Source: Pseudarthrobacter sp. NamB4 (GTDB taxonomy: Bacteria; Actinomycetota; Actinomycetes; Actinomycetales; Micrococcaceae). From it: a stretch of DNA of 64,000 bases. Where the stretch lies: positions 215,987 to 279,986 of the forward strand of contig NZ_VAHM01000005.1 in the NCBI RefSeq assembly GCF_005796185.1, given 5' to 3'. Made by a program: the position numbers and the translations under genes. Below are positions 41,613 to 50,043 of the stretch, one piece after another (within the stretch, counting starts at the first letter, position 1; each line of letters opens with the position of its first letter). The notes beneath the pieces are model-generated. The model saw only the letters and a program-made list of their open reading frames with translations, did not search any database and had not been told where the DNA came from.

Positions 41613-43182
41613 GTGAGAGAAGCGAACACCGAACTGCTGGTTGAGGTTGACGCCGCCAGCAACGTGACCGACCTGCTGCTGGAGCGGCATGCGGCCAATC
41701 CCGCCCATGCCCTCTACCGGCGGAAAGGTCCCAACGGCTGGGTGGACGTCCCCGCCCACAGGTTCCTGCAGGACGTCAGCGCCCTCGCCAAAGGCCTGAT
41801 CGCGGGCGGAATCGAACCGGGCGATACCGTTGCCGTCATGTCCCCCACTTCCTATGAGTGGACCCTGGTTGATTTCGCCGTCTGGTTTGCCGGCGCGGTG
41901 ACGGTGCCCATCTACGAGACATCCTCCGCCCAACAGGTGGAATGGATCATCCAGGACGCGGGGGTCCGCCGCGTTTTTGCCGGGGACCGCGCCACCGTGG
42001 ACCTCGTCAGCGGAGTCGTGGCTGGCTCCGCGCTGCTTCGGGACCGGCTGGTCAACGTGGTGCGGATGGACTATGACGGCGAAGCGCCGGACCTCGCCAG
42101 CCTCGCCGCTGCCGGGACGGGCGTCACAGACGCGGAGCTTGAACGTCACCGGAGCAGGGCGGGCCTGGACGACGTCGCCAGCCTGGTCTACACCTCCGGC
42201 ACCACCGGCCGTCCCAAGGGATGCGAAATCACCCACGGCAATTTCGCCTTGGTAGCAAAGAACATCGTGGCGTTCCTGCCGGAGCTGCTGCAGCAGGAAC
42301 AGGCGCGCACCCTGATGTTCCTGCCGCTGGCGCACGTCCTTGCGCGCGCCGTGCAGGTGGTTAGCCTCGCTGCCGGGGCAACCCTGGGGCACACCCCCGG
42401 GCCAGCGCAACTCCTCGACGACCTGGGCACGTTCCGGCCCACGTTCCTGCTGGTGGTGCCCCGGATCTTCGAAAAAGTCCGGGCCACAGCCGCGCATGAG
42501 GCCACGGTGGCCGGCAAATCCGGGCTCTTCGGGGCAGCGTCAGCCGCCGCTATTGAATACTCGCGGGAAGAGGACAAACGAAGCCGAAGGGAGGGCACTG
42601 GCCCGGGCCTGCTGTGCCGGATCCGGCACGCGGTCTTCGACCGCCTGCTGTACCCGCGCCTCCGGCAGGCCTTCGGCGGCCAGGTGCGGTACACGGTATC
42701 CGGCGCCAGTCCCCTCGGACTCGGAGACGCCCACTTTTTCCGGGGCGCCGGAATGCCGGTCCTCGAGGGATACGGCCTGACCGAAACCACCGCCCCCTGC
42801 ATCGTCAACACCCGTCCCGGACCCGCGTGGGATCAGTTGGAATTCCCATTCCGGGCACCACCATCCGGGTAGCTGAAGACGGCGAGATCCTGGTCAAGGG
42901 GATAGGGGTCTTCAGGGGCTACCACGCCAACCAGGCCGCAAATGCCGAAGCATTCGTGGACGGGTTCTTCCGCACCGGCGACCTCGGCGAACTGGATGCC
43001 CAGGGTTTCCTCACCGTCACCGGCAGGAAGAGGGACCTCCTAGGGCGGAGTCCATCCGAAGCTTCTCGCTCCTGGACACCCAGTTCACCGTGGACTCAGG
43101 ACACCGGACGCCCTCCCTGAAACTGAAGCGTGCCGTCGTCGTGCGTGATTACGGCGAGGAAATCGTCAAGCTGTACGGCTGA
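41613..43182 (+). pseudogene. Long-chain fatty-acid--CoA ligase (FadD15-like), disrupted by frame changes and an internal deletion
   Basis: An AMP-binding ligase is readable in three frames. Frame 1 (41613 to about 42828) covers SLVYTSGTTGRPKGCEITHG (ATP loop) to EGYGLTETTAPCIVN. A frame change near 42822-42830 leads to the second frame, RVGSVGIPIPGTTIRV to FLTVTGRKRDLL (to about 43041). Near 43042 the text jumps to a third frame, AESIRSFSLLDTQFTVDSG to TPSLKLKRAVVVRDYGEE, ending at 43182. Relative to the usual approximately 600 residues, about 90 (the TAGGKN-type segment and what follows) are absent between GRKRDLL and AESIRSF. The A10-type lysine segment TPSLKLKR survives. Start GTG 41613 has GGAG 8 nt upstream. 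It is probably non-functional. Confidence 0.85.
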
Positions 43183-43192
43183 CTGCCAAGGG

Positions 43193-44335
43193 CTACGCCG
43201 CCTGGTCCGCGGCTGCTTCCCGTTCCTCCTTGACACCACCACGGGCGTCCTTGACCAGGCCGCGGCGCCGGCGCGTGGGCCAGGTGAGGATCAGCGTCAC
43301 CAAAGCCGCCAGCAGCACCAGTCCCGCGATCACCATGCCGGCATCAATCCAGAACTGGCCGGGGAAAAGCCGGATCAGGGTATCCTCCAGGCTGAAGGTC
43401 CAGGACCCGTCGGCGAAAAAGATCCGGTGGAACTCGGTGAAGAACTGCTGCCAGCCCAGGACGGCCAGGGTGCCCAGGCCGAGGATGAGCACCAGCGTGA
43501 TAATTGAACCGGCGAACAGGCCCCGCCGGACTCCCCCGGTGCTTCGCCTGCGCAGGTAAAGGACGGCGATGATGCTCAGCAGGACCAGCAGCACGCCGGC
43601 ACCGAACGTTGACAGGATCACCAGCTTGACGTCAGCCATGTGGCTGACCTCGCCGTCCTTGAACAGCTTGTCCCCGCTGCGATGGACCAGGTCGCCCAGG
43701 TAGCGCGGTCCGGCCCAGTTGCTGAGGTAATCCACGGCGTAGGAGCCGTAGGTCATCCGGTCGTCCGTGCTGAAGCCGTATCCGTCGCCGGGGAAGCCGG
43801 GCCGGTTGTATTCCACCCACAGAAACAGTGGACTGGCCACCGCCCGGACAGCCAGGATCAGCAACACCAGCGGGAAGAAGACGGCCAGCAAAACCTGCAT
43901 CACGCGCGGTGCCACAGGCTTGGCGTTGGCGGCACTTTCCCGCTGCGCGTTCCGGCGCTCCACCTCTTCCTCGGGCGGCCGGACGTGCAGCGCCGAGGTG
44001 GGAAGCGGCTCTTTGAAGGCAGCTGAACTCTCGTCTCCGGAGCGTTCGGAGGCGGCCTCGGCAGCTTTGCGGTCCGCCCGGCTCCCCGGTTGGGCGGCTC
44101 CGTCCCCGTCGTGTTCAATGGCATGGGCGCCGGCAGGGCTGGAATCGGCACGCCCGGAACCGGCAGGGCTGGAACCGGCAGCAGCCGCGGCCGAAGAGCC
44201 AGCTGCCGCGCTGGACCCGCTTCCGCCGGGCGTGAGCCAGGAAAAGGCGGGCTCGTCGGAGTCCCCGGACGTATCCAGGAGAGGTTCCGGCTGCGGTTCC
44301 GCGCTTTTGGCGCGGGCCGGTGTTTCGTCTTTCAC
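43193..44335 (-). CDS. TIGR01906-family integral membrane protein
   Basis: The 380-residue protein has a disordered N-terminal region of about 140 residues rich in Ala, Ser, Gly, Pro and Glu, then four membrane helices (near 148-168, 230-250, 260-280, 340-360). The extracytoplasmic segment DDRMTYGSYAVDYLSNW to RYLGDLVHRSGD and the loop TFSLEDTLIRLFPGQFWIDA are characteristic of the TIGR01906 family. Function unknown. GTG 44335 has only a weak upstream GGAAG. The N-terminal part contains a 30-bp tandem repeat. It is downstream of a SpoIIM-like gene in the same direction. Confidence 0.8.
   Translation of the reverse strand: MKDETPARAKSAEPQPEPLLDTSGDSDEPAFSWLTPGGSGSSAAAGSSAAAAAGSSPAGSGRADSSPAGAHAIEHDGDGAAQPGSRADRKAAEAASERSGDESSAAFKEPLPTSALHVRPPEEEVERRNAQRESAANAKPVAPRVMQVLLAVFFPLVLLILAVRAVASPLFLWVEYNRPGFPGDGYGFSTDDRMTYGSYAVDYLSNWAGPRYLGDLVHRSGDKLFKDGEVSHMADVKLVILSTFGAGVLLVLLSIIAVLYLRRRSTGGVRRGLFAGSIITLVLILGLGTLAVLGWQQFFTEFHRIFFADGSWTFSLEDTLIRLFPGQFWIDAGMVIAGLVLLAALVTLILTWPTRRRRGLVKDARGGVKEEREAAADQAA
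44131..44180 (+). repeat. 30-bp-period tandem repeat in the N-terminal coding part of the TIGR01906 gene
   Basis: CGGCAGGGCTGGAA followed by a C/T and CGGCA occurs at 44131-44150 and again at 44161-44180. The period is 30 bp, so the reading frame is kept and the protein gains SSPAG-SGRAD style repeats. Confidence 0.7.
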
Positions 44336-44460
44336 AGCAGCGTCACTTCCGTTGTGCTTCCACGCCGAACCGGGGCCAGCCGGCGCGCTTCATCTGTTTT
44401 CGAGCCTACCGTCCGGGCCGTCAGCTGGGCGAGGAACCACCCCGTTCCGATTACAACGAT

Positions 44461-45453
44461 TCAGGCAGCGATTTCCGTATAACCGGCATCCTCCCGCCGA
44501 AGGTCACCCCGTTCACCCGACAGGTAGGCGCGCCGCCCCCAGACCATCACATATGTCCAGTAGGCCGCCAGCACTGTTGCCCCAATAGTGATCTTGGCCC
44601 AAACCGGCAGCCCACTCGGCGTGACGAATCCCTCCACCAGGCCGGACACGAACAGCACCAGCACCAGGCCCAGCGCCACAGTTATCAGGGATCTCCCCTC
44701 CTCCGCCACAGCCCTGCCCCTGGTCCGCGGGCCCGGGGACACCATGGCCCAGAAGATCCGCAGGCCTGCGGCGCTGGCAATGAACACGGCGGTGAGTTCC
44801 ATGAGGCCGTGCGGCAGGATGTAGCTGAAAAAGACGTCGGTCTTGCCAGCGGCGGCGAAGATTCCGGCTGCTATGCCCACCCCCTGTGCATTCATGAACA
44901 GGATCATCGGGACCCAGAAGCCGGTGATCCCCAGGGCAACCGCCTGGGCGCTGATCCAGGCGTTGTTGGTCCACACGGCACCGGCGAAGGAGGCCGCCGG
45001 GTTTTCCGAGTAGTAGTCGATGAAGTCTTCCTCGATGTATTGCCGGGCGGCCGCCTCTGAGGCCACGGCCCGCAGGGCCTCGGGGGACGTGCCGATCCAG
45101 AGTGCGTACGCCGCGCCGATGAGGGTGAATGCTGCGCCGCAGGCGAGTGTCAGCCAGGTCAGCCGGTAAAACGCGGCCGGCAGTGCCACGACGAAAAACC
45201 GTGCCAAGTCCGCCATCAGGTTGGACCGCGCGCCGGTGAAGCGTGTCCTTGCCTGTGCCAGGGTGGCGGACAGCGAGGCGGAAAGTCCGCTTTCGGGGGC
45301 AACCGAGCGGATCAGCGACAGGTGCGAGGACGTGGACTGGTACAACACCAGCAGTTCATCGGCCTCGCGCCCGCTCAGCCTGTTCCGGGATGCGAGCTCG
45401 TGCAGCCGTGCCCACTTGTCCGCGTTGACAGCGGTGAAGGCGTCCATATCCAC
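44461..45453 (-). CDS. SpoIIM/DUF95-family membrane protein
   Basis: The 330-residue protein begins with a soluble helical part (MDAFTAVNADKWARLHELAS, LLVLYQSTSSHLSLIR), then carries about five membrane helices with the family's conserved FLSYILPHG-like motif (here VFFSYILPHGLMEL). SpoIIM acts in sporulation in Bacillus, but actinobacterial members occur in non-sporulating species next to RDD proteins, as here, and their role is unknown. GTG 45453 is 6 nt after a TAGGCT box, so it is probably leaderless. It is divergent from the RDD gene, 71 bp away. Confidence 0.87.
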   Translation of the reverse strand: MDMDAFTAVNADKWARLHELASRNRLSGREADELLVLYQSTSSHLSLIRSVAPESGLSASLSATLAQARTRFTGARSNLMADLARFFVVALPAAFYRLTWLTLACGAAFTLIGAAYALWIGTSPEALRAVASEAAARQYIEEDFIDYYSENPAASFAGAVWTNNAWISAQAVALGITGFWVPMILFMNAQGVGIAAGIFAAAGKTDVFFSYILPHGLMELTAVFIASAAGLRIFWAMVSPGPRTRGRAVAEEGRSLITVALGLVLVLFVSGLVEGFVTPSGLPVWAKITIGATVLAAYWTYVMVWGRRAYLSGERGDLRREDAGYTEIAA

Positions 45454-45459
45454 GGCACC

Positions 45460-45465
45460 AGCCTA
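45460..45465 (-). promoter_or_regulatory. Putative -10 box (TAGGCT) of leaderless SpoIIM-like gene
   Basis: TAGGCT lies 6 nt before GTG 45453. Confidence 0.5.
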
Positions 45466-45477
45466 GCGGCACGGCAC

Positions 45478-45483
45478 TAGACT
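45478..45483 (+). promoter_or_regulatory. Putative -10 box (TAGACT) of the RDD gene
   Basis: TAGACT on the plus strand implies a start near 45490 and a leader of about 35 nt holding AAGGAG. It is only 13 bp from the divergent SpoIIM-like -10 box. Confidence 0.45.
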
Positions 45484-45524
45484 TTGAGCGACCACACCTT
45501 ATGCCGGAAGACCAAGGAGCAACT

Positions 45525-46325
45525 GTGAGTTCGATAGTCACCGGCGAAGCAGTGCTGCTGGAGCTGCGCCCGGCATCTTTTGCCGCTCGCGCACTCGGCC
45601 TGCTGCTGGATGTTGCTTTCAATGTCATCCTGCTCGTGGTGATCCTGATGGGCCTGGCTGCTGCCGGTGAGGACCTGGACGAGGCCGCGCTGCGTGCCCT
45701 GGTCCTGTCCAGTGTGGTCTTTTCCCTGGTCATCGTGCCCGTGGCAGTCGAAACGCTAAGCCGCGGACTGTCGCTGGGAAAGCTGGCCGCCGGCCTCCGG
45801 GTAGTCCGGGAGGACGGCGGCGCCATCCGCTTTCGCCACGCCGTGATCCGGGGCCTGACAGGGTTCCTCGAGATTTACCTGACGTTCGGCGGGATTGCGC
45901 TGACTGTTGCCATGTTTAATGACAGGTCCCGCCGGCTGGGGGACCTCATGGCCGGAACCTACGCCATCCGCACCAGGGTACCGGTTGAGCAGCCCGTTGC
46001 GGTGTTCGTGCCGCCCCGGCTGCGGGCCTGGGCCGCCAGCGCCGACATCGGCAGGATTCCGGATGCGACCGCGCGGAGGGCTTCCCAATTCATTCGGCAG
46101 GCGGGACGGATGGCTCCCCGGTCGCGGGCGGAGCTGTCAACATCCATCGCTTCGGAGCTTTCCGCCCACGTGGCTCCGCCGCCGCCGCCGGGGACCACCC
46201 CGGACGACTACCTCGCCGCCGTCGTCGCTGAACGCCGGAACAGGGAACTCAACCGGCTGACGCAATCACGACGGCGCAACACCGAGGTTGGCGAGAGGCT
46301 GCACCGGCTGCCATTCGGTAGCTGA
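45525..46325 (+). CDS. RDD-family membrane protein
   Basis: The 266-residue protein carries the RDD transmembrane domain in its first 150 residues: RPASFAARALGLLLDVAFNV (first R and D positions), SRGLSLGKLAAGLRVVREDG, and NDRSRRLGDLMAGTYAIRTR. A soluble C-terminal part of about 110 residues follows (RIPDATARRASQFIRQ; Pro-rich stretch; RRRNTEVGERLHRLPFG). RDD proteins include ion transporters in some bacteria; the substrate here is unknown. GTG 45525 is selected because AAGGAG lies 5 nt upstream; ATG 45501 is an alternative. It pairs divergently with the SpoIIM-like gene, a usual association. Confidence 0.88.
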   Translation: MSSIVTGEAVLLELRPASFAARALGLLLDVAFNVILLVVILMGLAAAGEDLDEAALRALVLSSVVFSLVIVPVAVETLSRGLSLGKLAAGLRVVREDGGAIRFRHAVIRGLTGFLEIYLTFGGIALTVAMFNDRSRRLGDLMAGTYAIRTRVPVEQPVAVFVPPRLRAWAASADIGRIPDATARRASQFIRQAGRMAPRSRAELSTSIASELSAHVAPPPPPGTTPDDYLAAVVAERRNRELNRLTQSRRRNTEVGERLHRLPFGS

Positions 46326-46329
46326 GCCC

Positions 46330-47568
46330 CTAGTTGTCGTATTCACTCCAGGGGATGTTCCAGTCCCCGAACCCGTCGTCGTGTGCGGCGTAATCACCTT
46401 CGGTGTTCACAATGTTGACCACGTCCCCGGTGCCCATGTTCTCAAAAACCCAGGCGGCGCCGTCGGGAGCGAAACCAATGCAGCCGTGCGAGACGTTCGT
46501 GTTACCGATAAACGGGTAGGCGGACTCCAGTGCCTGGTGGATATAGGCACCGCTCAGGGTGAGACGGATGGTGTACTCCACGTCCTTGTCGCCATAGTAG
46601 GCGGGGTCATCCGGTTTCAGTCCGATGCTTGAGGCCCGGAAGTGGTCATACCGCTTCTTTTCCATCAGCACCCCGTAGCCGCGGGCAGACGGGAAGCGCT
46701 TGTCCCCCATGCTGACCGGCAGGGTCTTGACCACCTGGTCGTTGACGCTCAGGGTGAACGTGTGCGCGGCGGCGTCAGCGACCGCCACCTTTTTGTCACC
46801 GATGGAAACGTTGACTTTCTTGTTGAAGTTGGCGATCTGGCCGTTGCCGAGGTCCACGCCGAAGAGCTTCATGTCCATGGAAACAATGGAGTTTGCAGTC
46901 CAGAAGTTTTCTGCCCGGTACCGCACCATGGTGTCGCTGTGCCAGTGGAACGCGCCTACCTGGCCTGCGCTGCTGGTGATGGTGATGGCCTTCTCAACGG
47001 CGTCGCGGTGAAGCACGGGCTCGCTGAAGATGATCTGCAGAGGCTGCCCCACACCGACTTTCATGCCGTCCAGCGGGTAGATGGCGGCGTCCGCCTCATG
47101 CGAGCTGGACACTGTGCTGAAGGACTGGGTGGTGCTTGTGTCCCGTCCCGCACTGTCCTTGACGACGTAGGTGTAGCGGTACTCGGTATTGAACTTCAAC
47201 GGCGCGGCAGCTGACCAGCCTGTGCCTCCGGCGTCGATGCGGCCCTCCACCGTTTCACCTGAAGTGCTGGTAAGTGTGACCCGCTCGATGGTGCCGTTGG
47301 TCACCTGCAGCGAAACTGGTGCTGCCGGGTTCACCTGCTTGGCGCCGTCAGCCGGTGTGGCCTCGGACTTGACCGGGGCGATAACCGGCGAGGCTATGCC
47401 AGGGGACGTCCTGACGGTGGAGCCGGCCTCGGACTCAATGGCGCCCCGGGCGAGGCCCGGAGCCACGGCAGCGAAAACCCCGCCGACGGCCGCGAGAACG
47501 CAGACGGCCACCACGACGAGGATTTTCTTGAGGGTCCCGGGGCGGCGGGATTGGACTTCAGGCTCCAT
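46330..47568 (-). CDS. L,D-transpeptidase (YkuD domain, Ig-like domains)
   Basis: This envelope enzyme forms 3-3 peptidoglycan cross-links or anchors proteins. The 412-residue product has an N-terminal membrane anchor (about 14-37), Ig-like beta domains (VNPAAPVSLQVTNGTIERVT; IYPLDGMKVGVGQPLQIIF), and a YkuD catalytic domain with GAYIHQALESAYPFIGNTNV and then SHGCIGFAPDGA, holding the active His and Cys. This matches the LdtMt2/LppS type. ATG 47568 follows a TAGGAT box by 6 nt (leaderless). Its stop is 4 bp from that of the convergent RDD gene. Confidence 0.94.
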   Translation of the reverse strand: MEPEVQSRRPGTLKKILVVVAVCVLAAVGGVFAAVAPGLARGAIESEAGSTVRTSPGIASPVIAPVKSEATPADGAKQVNPAAPVSLQVTNGTIERVTLTSTSGETVEGRIDAGGTGWSAAAPLKFNTEYRYTYVVKDSAGRDTSTTQSFSTVSSSHEADAAIYPLDGMKVGVGQPLQIIFSEPVLHRDAVEKAITITSSAGQVGAFHWHSDTMVRYRAENFWTANSIVSMDMKLFGVDLGNGQIANFNKKVNVSIGDKKVAVADAAAHTFTLSVNDQVVKTLPVSMGDKRFPSARGYGVLMEKKRYDHFRASSIGLKPDDPAYYGDKDVEYTIRLTLSGAYIHQALESAYPFIGNTNVSHGCIGFAPDGAAWVFENMGTGDVVNIVNTEGDYAAHDDGFGDWNIPWSEYDN

Positions 47569-47574
47569 ATTTTG

Positions 47575-47580
47575 ATCCTA
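47575..47580 (-). promoter_or_regulatory. Putative -10 box (TAGGAT) of leaderless L,D-transpeptidase gene
   Basis: TAGGAT lies 6 nt before ATG 47568; the intervening CAAAAT is no ribosome site. Confidence 0.5.
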
Positions 47581-47596
47581 GGCGCAGGAAGTAACA

Positions 47597-47621
47597 GCCC
47601 GGGTGCGCGCAGCACCCGGGC
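47597..47621 (-). terminator. Hairpin downstream of ahcY
   Basis: A perfect 10-bp stem (GCCCGGGTGC / GCACCCGGGC) has a 5-nt loop, 11 nt after the ahcY stop. The downstream minus strand reads TGTTACTTCC. Confidence 0.75.
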
Positions 47622-47631
47622 ACCTCACTTC

Positions 47632-49110
47632 TTAGTAACGGTAGTGCTCGGGCTTGTAGGGGCCGGCAACATCGATGTCCAGGTACTCGGCCTGGTCCTT
47701 GGTCAGCTCGGTCAGCTCAACGCCCAGGGCCTCGAGGTGCAGGCGGGCCACCTTTTCATCAAGGACCTTGGGGAGGACGTACACCTGGTTTTCGTATTCG
47801 CGTTCGCTTTCCGGCTGATCCTTCTTGGTCCACAGCTCTATTTGGGCGATGGTCTGGTTGGCGAAGGAGTTGCTCATCACAAAGGACGGGTGTCCCGTGG
47901 CGTTGCCCAGGTTCAGCAGCCGCCCTTCCGAGAGGACGATGATGGAGCGTTCTGCATCACTGCCCTCGTCAAAGACCCATTCGTGGACCTGCGGCTTGAT
48001 TTCCACCTTCTTGATGCCGGGGACCTTGGCCAGCCCGGCCATGTCGATCTCGTTGTCGAAGTGACCGATGTTGCCGACTATCGCCTTATTCTTCATGCCG
48101 GCCATGTGCTCGGCCATGATGACGTCCTTGTTGCCCGTGGTGGTGATGAAGATATCGCCCTGGGAAAGGACGGATTCAAGCTTTGCCACTTGGTAGCCGT
48201 CCATCGCTGCCTGCAGCGCGCAGATGGGGTCGATTTCGGTGACAATGACACGCGAACCCTGGCCGCGCAGCGCTTCCGCGGCTCCCTTGCCAACGTCGCC
48301 GTAGCCGCAGACGACGGCGACCTTGCCGCCCATGAGTACGTCCGTGGCGCGGTTGATGCCGTCCGGCAGCGAGTGCCTGATTCCGTACTTGTTATCAAAC
48401 TTGCTCTTGGTGACGGAGTCGTTGACGTTGATGGCGGGGAACAGCAGCTTGCCCTGTTCGGCAAGCTGGTAGAGACGGTGGACTCCCGTGGTGGTTTCCT
48501 CGCTGACGCCCTTGATGGTGGCTGCGATCCTGGTCCACTTGTGCGGGTCCGCCCCAATGGAACGGCGCAGCACGTCCAGGAAGATTCCGTACTCTTCGGA
48601 GTCAGTGGGGTCCGCGGACGGCACGTTGCCTGCGGCCTCGAACTCGACGCCCTTGTGCACCAGCATGGTGGCGTCCCCGCCGTCGTCAAGGATCATGTTC
48701 GGTCCGAGCTCCGGGTTGGACTCGGCGCCCGGCCACGTGAGGATCTGCTCGGCGGTCCACCAGTACTCTTCGAGGGTTTCGCCCTTCCAGGCGAACACGG
48801 GCACGCCCTGCGGGTCCTCAACAGTGCCGTTGCCCACAACCACGGCCGCGGCGGCCTCGTCCTGCGTGGAGAAGATATTGCAGGAGGCCCAGCGGACCTC
48901 AGCGCCCAGGGCGGTAAGCGTTTCGATCAGTACGGCAGTCTGCACCGTCATGTGCAGGGATCCTGCGATCCGTGCACCCTTGAGCGGCTGAGTGGGCCCG
49001 AATTCCTCCCGAAGCGCCATCAGGCCGGGCATTTCGTGTTCGGCAAGGCGGATCTGGTGGCGGCCGGCTTCGGCCAGCGTGATATCGGCAACCTTGTAAT
49101 CAAAAGTCAT
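47632..49110 (-). CDS. ahcY: Adenosylhomocysteinase (S-adenosyl-L-homocysteine hydrolase)
   Basis: It splits SAH to adenosine and homocysteine, relieving methyltransferase inhibition. The 492-residue protein is NAD-dependent, with [20 protein letters not shown] at the N-terminus, [20 protein letters not shown], the NAD loop [20 protein letters not shown], and the C-terminal PDHYRY-type ending (here PYKPEHYRY). The approximately 40-residue insertion typical of actinobacterial enzymes is present. ATG 49110 has AAGGACC upstream. It corresponds to sahH in the mycobacterial whiB2-sahH neighbourhood. Confidence 0.97.
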   Translation of the reverse strand: MTFDYKVADITLAEAGRHQIRLAEHEMPGLMALREEFGPTQPLKGARIAGSLHMTVQTAVLIETLTALGAEVRWASCNIFSTQDEAAAAVVVGNGTVEDPQGVPVFAWKGETLEEYWWTAEQILTWPGAESNPELGPNMILDDGGDATMLVHKGVEFEAAGNVPSADPTDSEEYGIFLDVLRRSIGADPHKWTRIAATIKGVSEETTTGVHRLYQLAEQGKLLFPAINVNDSVTKSKFDNKYGIRHSLPDGINRATDVLMGGKVAVVCGYGDVGKGAAEALRGQGSRVIVTEIDPICALQAAMDGYQVAKLESVLSQGDIFITTTGNKDVIMAEHMAGMKNKAIVGNIGHFDNEIDMAGLAKVPGIKKVEIKPQVHEWVFDEGSDAERSIIVLSEGRLLNLGNATGHPSFVMSNSFANQTIAQIELWTKKDQPESEREYENQVYVLPKVLDEKVARLHLEALGVELTELTKDQAEYLDIDVAGPYKPEHYRY

Positions 49111-49220
49111 GAATGGTCCTTAGTCCCGTCCGGAATGCTGATGTCCCGGTATTTCTGTATGGGTGCGGAGCGGCAACCGCGGTGCTTGTGCTCCTGGGGT
49201 TGGATAGCCCGGTGGTTCCG

Positions 49221-49457
49221 CTAGGGGGCCTCAGAAGTTCCGGAAGCGGAATTGTGCTGGTCCATCCCGGCGGCGGTGGCTGCCGGGAGCAGCTCTGGAG
49301 GCAGGAGCAGCGGAATCCCGTCCTCGATGGCATACCGCGGTGCGGCCCCGGCTTCGCCGGTGAGGGCGGCCACCAGTTCCTCGCCCTCCTGGACCAGGGG
49401 TGCGCCCGTCACGGGGCACCGCAGGACGGACAAAAGCTCAGGACTGATTTTTGGCAT
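49221..49457 (-). CDS. Trm112/YcaR-family small protein
   Basis: The 78-residue protein begins PELLSVLRCPVTGAPLVQEG and continues RYAIEDGIPLLLPPE, the pattern of Trm112-like (UPF0434) proteins. Only one cysteine of the zinc-type motif remains (RCPVTGAPL). Eukaryotic and archaeal Trm112 activates methyltransferases; the bacterial role is unclear. The tail after residue 55 is Ala/Ser-rich and poorly conserved. It lies between ahcY and DUF3499. Confidence 0.85.
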   Translation of the reverse strand: MPKISPELLSVLRCPVTGAPLVQEGEELVAALTGEAGAAPRYAIEDGIPLLLPPELLPAATAAGMDQHNSASGTSEAP

Positions 49458-49534
49458 GTAGTGATGCTCCCTGGCGGGCGCGCTCGCGCCGGTAGCGGAC
49501 TGGTTTCAGCTACCAGCCTACCGCCAGACGGTGC

Positions 49535-49924
49535 TCAGGAGGGTTCACGCAGCACGCGCAGGTGTCCCCTTCGGGTGCCTTCTGCCCCGGCCGGCGCTTC
49601 GAGGGCTGAATGGTGGCCGCGCTGGGCAGGAGGCTGCTGGGCCTGGGTGGGCAACGCCGCTGCGTCCCGGACAGCGTTGGCCAGGGCCAGAAGGTCGTCA
49701 GGGCCGGGCTGCTGGGGCGTTGCGGGCATGGCCAGCCGCAGGACTTCCCAGCCGCGGGGAACGGTGAGGGAGTCTGCGTGCTGTTCGCAGAGATCGTAAC
49801 AGTGGGGCTCGGCGTACGTGGCGAGCGGACCCAGGACCGCGGTGGAGTCTGCGTACACGTAGGTCAGAGTTGCCACCGCTGACTGGCGGCAGGCCGATCT
49901 TGAACACTGACGGATAGCTCCCAC
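49535..49924 (-). CDS. DUF3499 domain protein (Cys-rich)
   Basis: The 129-residue actinobacterial protein has the DUF3499 core in its first 70 residues: IRQCSRSACRQSAVATLTYV, then YADSTAVLGPLATYAEPHCY and DLCEQHADSLTVPRGWEVLR. Cysteines at C7, C12, C42 and C46, with H41 and H49, could bind zinc. The tail is Pro/Ala/Gln-rich. It is the counterpart of Rv3258c beside whiB2 in M. tuberculosis, by memory. GTG 49924 has no ribosome site; TAGTCT lies 8 nt upstream. Function unknown. Confidence 0.87.
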   Translation of the reverse strand: MGAIRQCSRSACRQSAVATLTYVYADSTAVLGPLATYAEPHCYDLCEQHADSLTVPRGWEVLRLAMPATPQQPGPDDLLALANAVRDAAALPTQAQQPPAQRGHHSALEAPAGAEGTRRGHLRVLREPS

Positions 49925-49932
49925 GACATCAC

Positions 49933-49938
49933 AGACTA
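49933..49938 (-). promoter_or_regulatory. Putative -10 box (TAGTCT) of DUF3499 gene
   Basis: TAGTCT lies 8 nt before GTG 49924. It is the loosest of the leaderless examples. Confidence 0.35.
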
Positions 49939-50031
49939 CTCCGTGTCGGTGCCAAAACGGCGCATTGGCACTGCGGGCAGGACGCGCCTTCGCTGCAGGT
50001 GGAATCTATCGCGTAAATCAAGCGGCGGGTT

Positions 50032-50037
50032 TAGAGT
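50032..50037 (+). promoter_or_regulatory. Putative -10 box (TAGAGT) of leaderless zincin-like gene
   Basis: TAGAGT lies 6 nt before ATG 50044, with no ribosome site. Confidence 0.5.
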
Positions 50038-50043
50038 CGAAGT

